Positions 1 through 9,020 of a stretch of DNA of 64,000 nucleotides are shown piece after piece; the stretch's first letter is position 1, and each line of letters starts with the position of its first letter. The stretch is from Bog-473 sp963834405 (GTDB lineage Bacteria > Actinomycetota > Acidimicrobiia > Acidimicrobiales > RAAP-2). Location of the stretch: NCBI GenBank assembly GCA_963834405.1, contig CAWIBX010000005.1, positions 1,674,001 through 1,738,000 on the forward strand, written 5' to 3'. The notes below the pieces were generated by a model, which was not told the DNA's origin, did not search any database, and saw only the letters and a program-made list of their open reading frames with translations. A program made the translations under genes and the position numbers.

Positions 1-364
1 AGGCGATGGCGAGCCCGGCAACGGAGTTGATGACGGCCACGATGGCCGACACGGCGAGCGTCAGCTCGAGCGCGGCGACCGCCTCGGGCTGGGTGATGGC
101 GGCCCAGAAGGTGCTCCAGCCACCGCTGAACGCGTTGGTGACGAGCGCCGCGATGGGCAGGATGACGAGCAGCGACAGGTAGGTGACGACCAGCGCAGGG
201 CCGGCGACACGGCCGGCGACACGGGCGGTCGTGGCCAGGGCCGCAGGTGGCGCCGCGGGGGGGCGACGACGCCACAGACTGCGGCCCCGCCCGGGGTCGC
301 CAGGGTCCGCGGGTGCGGCCGGCTTCACGCCCGGGAGGCCCAGGTCGGAGACCGATGCGCCCAC
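1..364 (-). CDS. cysT: Sulfate/thiosulfate ABC transporter permease, N-terminal part (CysT-like), cut by window edge
   Basis: The minus strand stays open from the left edge to a GTG at 364. About 50 proline- and arginine-rich residues are followed by a membrane segment (ALVVTYLSLLVILPIAALV), a loop with FSGGWSTFWAAITQPEAV, and a second hydrophobic stretch (LTLAVSAIVAVINSVAGLAI). This is the usual start of CysT/ModB-type permeases, which form the inner-membrane channel for sulfate. It lies 40 bp downstream of the sulfate-binding protein gene and is presumably co-transcribed with it. The start is uncertain because no strong ribosome site is visible. The CysW and CysA partners should lie beyond the left edge. 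Confidence 0.75.
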   Translation of the reverse strand, partial: MGASVSDLGLPGVKPAAPADPGDPGRGRSLWRRRPPAAPPAALATTARVAGRVAGPALVVTYLSLLVILPIAALVTNAFSGGWSTFWAAITQPEAVAALELTLAVSAIVAVINSVAGLAIA

Positions 365-404
365 GCCCGCTACCGACGACCTCGGGAGAGGGACGACCCG
401 ACCG

Positions 405-1511
405 TCAGCCGCTCGACGTCGAGACGCCGAGGGACTGCTCGTCCTTGGCGACGATGCCCGTCTGCGGGTCGAAGAACTTCGTGTTCACCGCGGTCCAGCC
501 GCCGAGCTGGTCGATGGTGAACAGCGTCTGGGGCTTCGGGAATTTGAACTGGGCCGCCACCGAAGGCAGCACCGGCCGGTAGCCCTGCTGGCCCCACACC
601 TTCTGGCCGGCGGGCGAGAGCAGGTAGGAGACGAAGGCCTTGGCGGCGGGGCCGGCGGTCTTGGTCACCGCGATCGGGTTCTGAATGAGGATCGTCTGCG
701 GTGGCGTGACGACCTGCACGGCCTCACCCTGCTTCTTGGCGTAGAGCGCGTCGTCTTCGTAGTCGAGCAGGACGTCGCCCTGGCCGGAGAGGAACGTCTG
801 CAACGCCGCGCTGGCGCTCGACGGCTGGGCCACGGCGTTGTGCAGCAGCTTGACCAGGTAGGCCTGGGCCTGGGCGGGGGACTTGCCCTGCTTGATCTCG
901 GCCCCGTAGGCCGCCATGAGATTCCACTTCGCGCTGCCCGAGCTGAACACGTTGGGTGTGACGACCTGCACGCCCGGCTTCACGAGGTCGGCCCACGTGG
1001 TGATGCGCTTGGGGTTCCCCGGTCGGACGACGAAGGAGACGATGGAGTCGGTCACCATGCCCTTGGTGGCCGTCTTGTCCCACGAGCTCGAGACGAGGCC
1101 GGCCTTGACGAGCTTGGCCATATCGGGCTCGAGCGAGAAGTTGACGACGTCGGCCCCGAGGCCGTCGATGACGGCGGTCGCCTGCGTGCCCGAAGGCCCG
1201 AAGGAGGGGGACACGCTCACGCCGCTGCCGGCCGACGTCTTGGCGAAGTCGGCGGCGAGGACGGTGTAGGCGGGCTTCGGGGTCGAGTAGGCGACGAGGT
1301 TGACGGTGCCGCCGCTGCCCTGGGCGCCGGCCGGGGTGGCGATGGCGGCGATGCCGATGGCGGCGGTGCCGATGGGGACGGCCGCGAGGAGGAGGAATGC
1401 GGCGGCCCGGGTGGCCTGGAGGGCCCGGGTGGCCCGGGGAGCCCGGGGGGACCGGGAGGAGCGGGTCAGGACGCCTTGGGGCGCGCGGGATCGAGGGGCT
1501 TCTGAGTGCAT
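405..1511 (-). CDS. Sulfate/thiosulfate-binding protein of an ABC importer
   Basis: A 368-residue periplasmic-binding-protein-like lipoprotein or secreted protein. An unusually long arginine-rich lead (about residues 1-33) precedes a hydrophobic signal segment ending in TPAGA. The mature part matches the sulfate-binding family: VNLVAYSTPKPAY, then SFGPSGTQATAVIDGLGADVV (split here as the ligand-loop region), VRPGNPKRITTWADL and TPNVFSSGSAKWNLMAAYG. It should capture sulfate or thiosulfate outside the membrane and hand it to the CysT permease encoded next. The ATG at 1511 is placed by a TAGAAT -10 box ending 6 nt upstream, which implies a leaderless message. The function is clear from family motifs; ligand preference is not. 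Confidence 0.88.
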   Translation of the reverse strand: MHSEAPRSRAPQGVLTRSSRSPRAPRATRALQATRAAAFLLLAAVPIGTAAIGIAAIATPAGAQGSGGTVNLVAYSTPKPAYTVLAADFAKTSAGSGVSVSPSFGPSGTQATAVIDGLGADVVNFSLEPDMAKLVKAGLVSSSWDKTATKGMVTDSIVSFVVRPGNPKRITTWADLVKPGVQVVTPNVFSSGSAKWNLMAAYGAEIKQGKSPAQAQAYLVKLLHNAVAQPSSASAALQTFLSGQGDVLLDYEDDALYAKKQGEAVQVVTPPQTILIQNPIAVTKTAGPAAKAFVSYLLSPAGQKVWGQQGYRPVLPSVAAQFKFPKPQTLFTIDQLGGWTAVNTKFFDPQTGIVAKDEQSLGVSTSSG

Positions 1512-1517
1512 CGAATG

Positions 1518-1552
1518 ATTCTAAACCGCGTTGTCCACTAAATACAAGTGGA
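1518..1552 (-). promoter_or_regulatory. Promoter of the sulfate-binding protein gene with an overlapping inverted repeat
   Basis: On the minus strand a TTGTAT -35 (1542-1547), an 18-bp spacer and a TAGAAT -10 (1518-1523) end 6 nt before the ATG. An inverted repeat with 6-bp arms TCCACT/AGTGGA and a 7-bp spacer (1534-1552) covers the -35 box. This is a likely operator for a sulfur-responsive repressor; the regulator is not identifiable from here. Confidence 0.55.
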
Positions 1553-1630
1553 TTAGTCGGGTATTAGCAGCTTCAGGCCCGGGAGCTGGGCGGACGCGAT
1601 CGGGGCCATTTGTCTCTGGGGGCTCTCTTA

Positions 1631-1661
1631 AAAAATTGGTGAACAGTGTTCGCTAATTTTT
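1631..1661. terminator. 31-bp imperfect palindrome: terminator or TetR-type operator
   Basis: Two 15-bp arms around a central G at 1646 (GAACA-G-TGTTC core, A5 and T5 ends) pair with two mismatches. CTCTC/GAGAG outside extends the stem. It lies between the stop of the PAS-GGDEF gene (1711, minus) and the start of the sulfate-binding gene. It could end the former transcript, although the AT-rich stem and GAACAGTGTTC core equally resemble a dimeric repressor site. Confidence 0.45.
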
Positions 1662-1710
1662 GAGAGGACTACCCCCGAGTAGGGAGAGCAGCGGCCGTGC
1701 CCCGAGGGCT

Positions 1711-2601
1711 CTACTGCACCCCGCTTCGGGCGACCCGGTCCGACCGCTCGATCAGCGCCTCCAGCGACACCGCCTCGCCGGGCGCCCGGGTCGCCCAGCC
1801 CATCGCCAGCTCTATCTGGCCGCCGACGAAGCCGACCGTCTCGGCCGCCGCCAGGTGGCGCCGAATGAGCTCGGTGATGGCGTCGCGGTGGCCGGTCAGC
1901 TCCATCGCCAGGACGAAGAACAGCGTGCCGCCGATGCGGGACACCACGTCGGACTTGCGAAAGGCGACGGAGAGCGCCCGCGCCACGGCCTGGAGCGCCG
2001 CGTCCCCGGCCTGATGGCCCTCGTCGCCGTTGAGCTGCTCGATGCCCCGCACGTCGACGAAGAGGGCCTCCACTTCCGCCCGCCGCCGGTCCGCCAGGAG
2101 CAGGAGCTGCGTCCCGGCGACGACCAGGCCGCGGCGGTTAGTGAGCCCGGTGAGCTCGTCGAGCACCGCGAGCTCCTGCAGGCGGGCCGAGAGCTCCACC
2201 ACCCGCTGCTCGCTGAGGGCGTTCCGCGACGCATCGCGGAAGATGGCACAGCTGTGCGTGGTGCCGTCGGCGGCGCGGAAGAAGCTGACTGTCAGGTGCG
2301 CCTCGATGACCTTGCCGTCGCCCCGGCGCACGCGGGCGGGCCCTGCGACGTGCCCGGTCCGCTTGAGCTGCTCAATGGCGACGGGCCATCGCGCGTCGTC
2401 GGCGTCGAGCAGCCCCTCCCGGCCCCTGGAACAGATCTCCTCCTCGGACATGCGGAGGATGGTGCAGGCGGCGGGGTTGGCGGCGACGATGACGCCGTCG
2501 GCGGGCCGTGAGAATACGACGCCGTCGGGGATGTGCTCGTACAACGCCTGGAGGGCATCGAGCCCCACGAGCTCGGCCGGCTCCGTCACGTGCCCGACCA
2601 T
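1711..2601 (-). CDS. PAS-GGDEF signalling protein with degenerate GGDEF active site
   Basis: 296 residues, cytoplasmic, with no membrane segment. Residues ~10-125 form a PAS sensor domain (IPDGVVFSRPADGVIVAANPAA). Residues ~146-296 form a GGDEF fold that begins with the typical DELTGLTNRRGL. A working diguanylate cyclase needs the GG(D/E)EF loop; here residues 224-228 read GGTLF, so the acidic catalytic residues are gone. The half-site VDVRGIEQLN also departs from the usual DIDxFK. It probably does not make c-di-GMP and may act as a sensor or GTP/partner-binding switch. The start at 2601 has an AAAGGA ribosome site 6 nt upstream. A striking palindromic operator lies upstream (2718-2743). Confidence 0.85.
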   Translation of the reverse strand: MVGHVTEPAELVGLDALQALYEHIPDGVVFSRPADGVIVAANPAACTILRMSEEEICSRGREGLLDADDARWPVAIEQLKRTGHVAGPARVRRGDGKVIEAHLTVSFFRAADGTTHSCAIFRDASRNALSEQRVVELSARLQELAVLDELTGLTNRRGLVVAGTQLLLLADRRRAEVEALFVDVRGIEQLNGDEGHQAGDAALQAVARALSVAFRKSDVVSRIGGTLFFVLAMELTGHRDAITELIRRHLAAAETVGFVGGQIELAMGWATRAPGEAVSLEALIERSDRVARSGVQ

Positions 2602-2717
2602 CGGCGTTCCTTTCCGATACAGCTGGTCACGCCCTCCGGAACGGATGGTACAGAGGCCCCGGCCCCGAAACGGGGATTTGCCCCGGAGACCGGACGGCGG
2701 GAGGGTGGTCTACGCGC

Positions 2718-2743
2718 AATGTACGTACAGATGTACGTACATT
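2718..2743. promoter_or_regulatory. Tandem TGTACGTACA operators upstream of the PAS-GGDEF gene
   Basis: Perfect 12-bp inverted arms AATGTACGTACA / TGTACGTACATT flank a 2-bp centre. The same bases form two copies of the self-complementary decamer TGTACGTACA at 2720-2729 and 2732-2741, 12 bp apart. The site is 117 bp before the ATG at 2601 and downstream of the convergent end of no other gene, so it most likely controls the PAS-GGDEF gene. The binding protein is unknown. Confidence 0.6.
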
Positions 2744-2759
2744 CGGTGGGGGACGGGGT

Positions 2760-3797
<1,038 letters not shown>

Positions 3798-3881
3798 GTC
3801 TTGGCTCCTGTCGTGCGGTCCGAGTGCGAGCCTACGACGTGCAGGCTGGAGGGCGGACGGCGCGAGCCAGCGGCTGGGTGG

Positions 3882-5294
3882 CTACCCCACTCCGAGCCGG
3901 CTGTTGTAGCTCGAGATGGTGTTGTTGACGTTGGTCTGCGCCGTCTTCACCGCCTTGGCCGCCGAGACGCCACCGGTGTACATGGAGATCTCGGCGTTCA
4001 GCACGTCGGTGCGCACGTCGGCGTAGGGGCCGATGACCGAACCTGACGTCGCCGGCGTGTTGGCGCCGTTGTTGATTTCGTTGTAGGCGACCTTGTAGCC
4101 CGGTTGCGTGATCCAGAGGTGCTGGATCGTCGCGGTCTTGGTGGAGGACTTGCGCACCGGGATGTAACCGGTTCCGGCTGCCCAGGTGGCGACGCTCTGC
4201 GTGTTGAGGAGGTACGAGAGATAGGTCCAGGCCGCCGCCTGGTCGAGCGCGGGCACCTTCTTCGAGATGTAGACGCCCCCGCCGCCGGGCTCGATCCCCC
4301 CGCGGACGGCCGTGCTGTAGATGGGGAAGGGGCCGATGCCGAGTTTCACGCTTGCGTACTGCCCGCTCGAGAGCAACTGGGTGACGGTGCCGAGCGCGGC
4401 CGACGTCTCGATCGTCATGCCGTATTTGCCGCTCCCGATGCCGAGCAGGTTGTCGTACTCGTCGGGCCCCGACGACGGGTTGGTGGTCGCGTCACCTGAC
4501 GTCACCAGCTGCTTCAACTGGTTGAAGATGGAGACCGAGACCGGGGTGTTGAACACGCCCTTGGTGGCCCGGGCGCTGCGGCCGTTCTTGTTGTTGACGA
4601 AGAGCTGGTTGGCCGAGGCCAGCCAGGTCTCGAGGTGCCACGGGTCGAGCACGAGGCCCATCCCGCTGCCCGCCTTCTTGAGCGTTTGGGCGTCGGCCAC
4701 CATCTCCGCCAGCGTCTGGGGGGGGCTGGTCGGGCTGATGCCCGCCTTCTGGAAGGCGTTCTGGTTGTAGTAGAGGATCGGCGCCGACACGGCGAAGGGG
4801 AGGGCCCACTGCACGCCGTTCACCTTCCAGTAGGCCAGCGGCCGGGGCAGGTAGTCGCTCGTGTTGTAGTTGGCCGCGTTCATGCAGGACTGCACGGGCA
4901 GGAAGGACTGGGTGTCGATGGCGGCCTGAGTGCGCTGGTCCTCGAGCATCACGGCGTCGGGGAGCTGCCCGTTGGTGAGGCCGGCCAGGTACTTCTGCCA
5001 GGTGTCGTCGTAGCCGGCCTGGGTGACCAGCGTCACGTGCACCTTGGACTGCGAGGAGTTGAAGGCGGTCGTGATCGCCTGGAGCACGGTCAGGTTGGCC
5101 GAGTTGGCCGACTCCCAGAACGTGATGCTCACGGTGCCCTTGTGCTGCGCCAGGGCCTTGAGGTTGCACGACGGCAGCGAGGCAGCGCCGGCCGACGGTG
5201 CCGTCGCGGCGCCGAGGGCCGTGGCGGTGGCGGTTACTCCGGACGCCGTGAAGAGCGCCGCTGCGAGAATCCGGGGGAGGGAAGAGGTCCGCAT
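3882..5294 (-). CDS. Extracellular solute-binding protein, family 1 (sugar or glycerol-phosphate type)
   Basis: 470 residues. The Sec signal peptide has an alanine-rich core and AGAA cleavage region around residue 38. The mature part starts with VSITFWESANSANLTVLQAITTAF, the family-1 binding-protein opening, followed by PDAVMLEDQRTQAAIDTQ and the later ALPFAVSAPILYYNQNAF motif shared by UgpB/MalE-like proteins. It should bind a carbohydrate or glycerol-3-phosphate diester outside the cell. It is the last gene of an importer operon (ATPase 8480, permeases 7311 and 6356, this gene), 69 bp after the second permease. The exact ligand is not deducible; nearby glpK at 28-30 kb only hints at glycerol derivatives. 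Confidence 0.88.
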   Translation of the reverse strand: MRTSSLPRILAAALFTASGVTATATALGAATAPSAGAASLPSCNLKALAQHKGTVSITFWESANSANLTVLQAITTAFNSSQSKVHVTLVTQAGYDDTWQKYLAGLTNGQLPDAVMLEDQRTQAAIDTQSFLPVQSCMNAANYNTSDYLPRPLAYWKVNGVQWALPFAVSAPILYYNQNAFQKAGISPTSPPQTLAEMVADAQTLKKAGSGMGLVLDPWHLETWLASANQLFVNNKNGRSARATKGVFNTPVSVSIFNQLKQLVTSGDATTNPSSGPDEYDNLLGIGSGKYGMTIETSAALGTVTQLLSSGQYASVKLGIGPFPIYSTAVRGGIEPGGGGVYISKKVPALDQAAAWTYLSYLLNTQSVATWAAGTGYIPVRKSSTKTATIQHLWITQPGYKVAYNEINNGANTPATSGSVIGPYADVRTDVLNAEISMYTGGVSAAKAVKTAQTNVNNTISSYNSRLGVG

Positions 5295-5363
5295 GCCCTA
5301 TTTGCTAGCACCACGGGCCGCCGCCGGGGCCTGCAGGTCGCCGCACCGGGGACGTGGCCGCCG

Positions 5364-6356
5364 CTACTTGACCGCCCCCGCCGTCAGGCTCCGCACCAGC
5401 TGCTTCTGGAACACGAGGAGCAGGATCACGAGCGGGACGAAGGCGATGACCGCGCCGGCGAGCGACACCGGGATCTGCGAGACCTGGGCGCCGAGGAGTT
5501 GCTTCAGGCCGATCTGGACCGTGTCGAGCGGGACGGTCCCGCCGGTCGACACCAGCGGCCACAGGTACTGGTTCCACGCGGCGAGGAACGAGAAGACGCC
5601 GAGGGCGGCGAGCGAGGGCCGCGCCAGCGGCACGGCGACGCGGGTCATGAAGCGGAGGTGCCCGTACCCGTCGAGCTGCGCCGCTTCCTGCAGGTCGCGC
5701 GGGATCTGCAGGAACGCCTGGCGCAGGAGGAAGATGCCGAACCCCGTCGCCAGGAACGGGATGGCGAGGCCCTCGTAGGTGTTGAACCACCCGAGCGACG
5801 TGACGGTGTCGAGGTTCGTGATGAACGTGACTTCCAGCGGGATCATCAGCGTGGTCAGGCAGATCACGAAGAGCGTCCGCTTGAACGGGAAGCGCAGGAA
5901 GGCGAACGCATAGGCGGCCAGGATGGAGGTGATCAACTGCCCGGCCACGATGATGACGGTCATGATGGCCGACGTCGCCATGTACTTGGACATCTGCCCG
6001 GTGGTCCAGGCCGCGGTGTAGTTGTGCCACTGGGGGTCGGTCGGGACGAGCGGCGGCGGCTGCTGTACGAGCTGGTCCGGCTTGAGCAGCGAGTTGACCA
6101 CCGTGATGTAAATCGGGAACAGCACGACGATCGCCCCCGCGGTGAGCGCGGTGTAGCTCCCGATGGTGCGCAGCAATTTGTGGCGGCGGACTGGTGCCAC
6201 CGGCCGCCCGGACCCGGACCCGGACCCGGACCGGGGCTCCGTCGCCACCGGCGGCACGACCGGCACCACGGCGTCACCCATGGCCGCCGCCACCGGGGCC
6301 CCAGTCGCCATCGGCGCCCCAGTCGCCAACGGCTCCATCGATTCGTCAGCGGGCAT
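5364..6356 (-). CDS. ABC transporter permease, MalG/UgpE type
   Basis: 330 residues with six predicted membrane helices after a ~75-residue low-complexity N-terminus (repeated ATGAP and a GS repeat encoded by GGTCCG-like hexamers). The cytoplasmic coupling loop EAAQLDGYGHLRFMTRVAVPLARP is the EAA motif that docks on the ATPase (split: EAAQLDGYG then PLARPSLAAL). It forms the membrane channel with the preceding permease. The ATG overlaps the upstream stop by 11 bp, which supports the long N-terminus, but an internal start nearer the first helix is possible. Confidence 0.87.
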   Translation of the reverse strand: MPADESMEPLATGAPMATGAPVAAAMGDAVVPVVPPVATEPRSGSGSGSGRPVAPVRRHKLLRTIGSYTALTAGAIVVLFPIYITVVNSLLKPDQLVQQPPPLVPTDPQWHNYTAAWTTGQMSKYMATSAIMTVIIVAGQLITSILAAYAFAFLRFPFKRTLFVICLTTLMIPLEVTFITNLDTVTSLGWFNTYEGLAIPFLATGFGIFLLRQAFLQIPRDLQEAAQLDGYGHLRFMTRVAVPLARPSLAALGVFSFLAAWNQYLWPLVSTGGTVPLDTVQIGLKQLLGAQVSQIPVSLAGAVIAFVPLVILLLVFQKQLVRSLTAGAVK

Positions 6357-7307
6357 AGCTCACCCGCCTCTCGAGCAGCCGCATCTGCAGGAGGGTCAGC
6401 CCCAGCATGATGAGGAACAGGACGGTCGCCATGATGGCGGCGGCGCCGGGGTTGCCCTCGACCTGCAGCGTGTTGACGATGTTGTAGATCAGGACATTGG
6501 TGTGCAGGCGCACCGTGTTCTGCGGGCCGATGAGGATGTCCACCGCGCCGAAGGCCTGGAACGCGTAGATCGTCGCCACGATGAACGCGAAGAAGATCGT
6601 CGGCGACAGCAGCGGCACCGTCATGCGCCAGAAGCGCGTCCACGCGCCGGCGCCGTCGATCTGCGCCGCCTCGAGCAGCTCGTCGGGCACCGATTGCAGA
6701 CCGGCCGACATGATGATGAAGGACAGCCCGAGAAACTGCCAGATCGTGATGAGCGCGACGGAGGGCAGGGCCCAGGTCGTGCTCTCGAGCGCGGGCGGGC
6801 TCGGGTTGATGCCGAGCCACGGCAGCAGGCCCACCACCGGGTTCAACAGGGTGCCGAAGATCACCGCCGCCACGGCGACCGAGCTCACGACGGTCGAGGA
6901 GAAGATCATGCGGTAGACGGCCATGCCCTTGAGGCGCCGGTGGGCCGCCACGGCCAGGAGCAGGCCCAGCAGCAGGCTGATCGGCACCACCATGAGGACG
7001 AAGAGGAACGTCGTGACCAGGCTCTGGGTGAACTGCGTCGACGAGATCGTCGGCCAAATCTGGCCCAGCCCGACGTAGCGCGACGGCAGGCCGGGGAACG
7101 GCGGCGTCTCGTACAGCATCAACTTGAAGTTGCGGAAGAAGGGGTAGAAGGCGAAGACGCCGAAGAGGAAGAGCGCCGGCAGAAGCAGCCCGTAGGCGAG
7201 CCCCGCCTCCTTCCGGCGCCGCGTCTTCAGGCCGGCGTGCGGCTCCGCGGGTGGCGTCGCACCGGCCTCCGGCGCCTCACCCGTCTCGGCAGCGGCGACA
7301 CCGGCGC

Positions 7308-7311
<4 letters not shown>
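6346..7311 (-). CDS. ABC transporter permease, MalF/UgpA type
   Basis: 321 residues. After ~35 polar residues come six helices beginning GLLLPALFLFGVFAFYPFF, the signature opening of UgpA-like permeases. The EAA coupling loop is EAAQIDGAGAWTRFWRMTVP. It pairs with the UgpE-like permease and the ATPase to import the ligand of the 3882-5294 binding protein. The GTG start overlaps the ATPase stop as GTGA, so translation is coupled. Confidence 0.88.
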
Positions 7312-8480
<1,169 letters not shown>

Positions 8481-8532
8481 CGCCGCACGGTAGCTGTGCC
8501 CGCCGCCGCGGGCACGGGGAACCCCGCCGCCC

Positions 8533-8859
8533 TCAGCGGGCCGGAAGCTTCCACCCCAGGGACTCGGCGATCTCCTTGCAGGTCGGGCACAGCCCGTAGC
8601 GGGAGGGGTCCCGGCCGGGCACCCACTCCTTGCCACAGAGCGCCCGCACGGCGGTCCGGTTCACGATGCCCTCCACCACGCTCGGCCCGGCGCTCACGTA
8701 CTCCCCGGCGTGCTCACCCTCCTTCGGGGTGAAACCTTCCAGCACGATGTGGGCCATCCGGTCGTGGTCCCCCTCGTCCAGGTCGGGGGCCGGCCGGGCC
8801 GGGGCCAGCGTCGTCGTCCCTGCACCCTCCGGGCCCACCGGTTCGTCGATTGCCGGCAT
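8533..8859 (-). CDS. DUF3039 family protein
   Basis: 108 residues from the ATG at 8859, a small actinobacterial protein of unknown function. The C-terminal half contains the conserved block VEGIVNRTAVRALCGKEWVP, then RDPSRYGLCPTCKEIAESL. Its three cysteines and nearby polar residues suggest a metal-binding knuckle. A longer reading from 8967 is open, but a TACGCT -10 box lies 6 nt before the ATG at 8859, so the shorter form is preferred. It is transcribed towards the ABC operon with a 52-bp gap, but that operon has its own promoter. Confidence 0.8.
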   Translation of the reverse strand: MPAIDEPVGPEGAGTTTLAPARPAPDLDEGDHDRMAHIVLEGFTPKEGEHAGEYVSAGPSVVEGIVNRTAVRALCGKEWVPGRDPSRYGLCPTCKEIAESLGWKLPAR

Positions 8860-8971
8860 TGCCCCAGCGTATGCGCCTTTGGCGGGCAGATGTCGGGCCG
8901 CCGCGCCGATCTGCCCCGGCCCCGGGGCGGCGGCGTACATGTGTTCGGGAATCAGCCTCGCCGCCATAACG

Positions 8972-8983
8972 TTTGACTAGTCA
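8972..8983. promoter_or_regulatory. Palindrome TTGACTAGTCAA upstream of lon
   Basis: A perfect 12-bp palindrome 37 bp before the lon ATG. The left half also serves as a good -35 hexamer. Actinobacterial lon genes are commonly under heat-shock or ClgR control, but this site matches neither the HspR inverted repeat nor the ClgR motif closely. Confidence 0.35.
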
Positions 8984-9020
8984 ACGGATTGCCGCTTACG
9001 GCATTACAGAAAGACACCCC

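Noticed and set aside
183..1505. A 440-residue plus-strand open frame at the left end
   Set aside because: It lies antisense to the sulfate-binding gene and the cysT fragment and has the Gly/Arg/Val composition of high-GC shadow frames.
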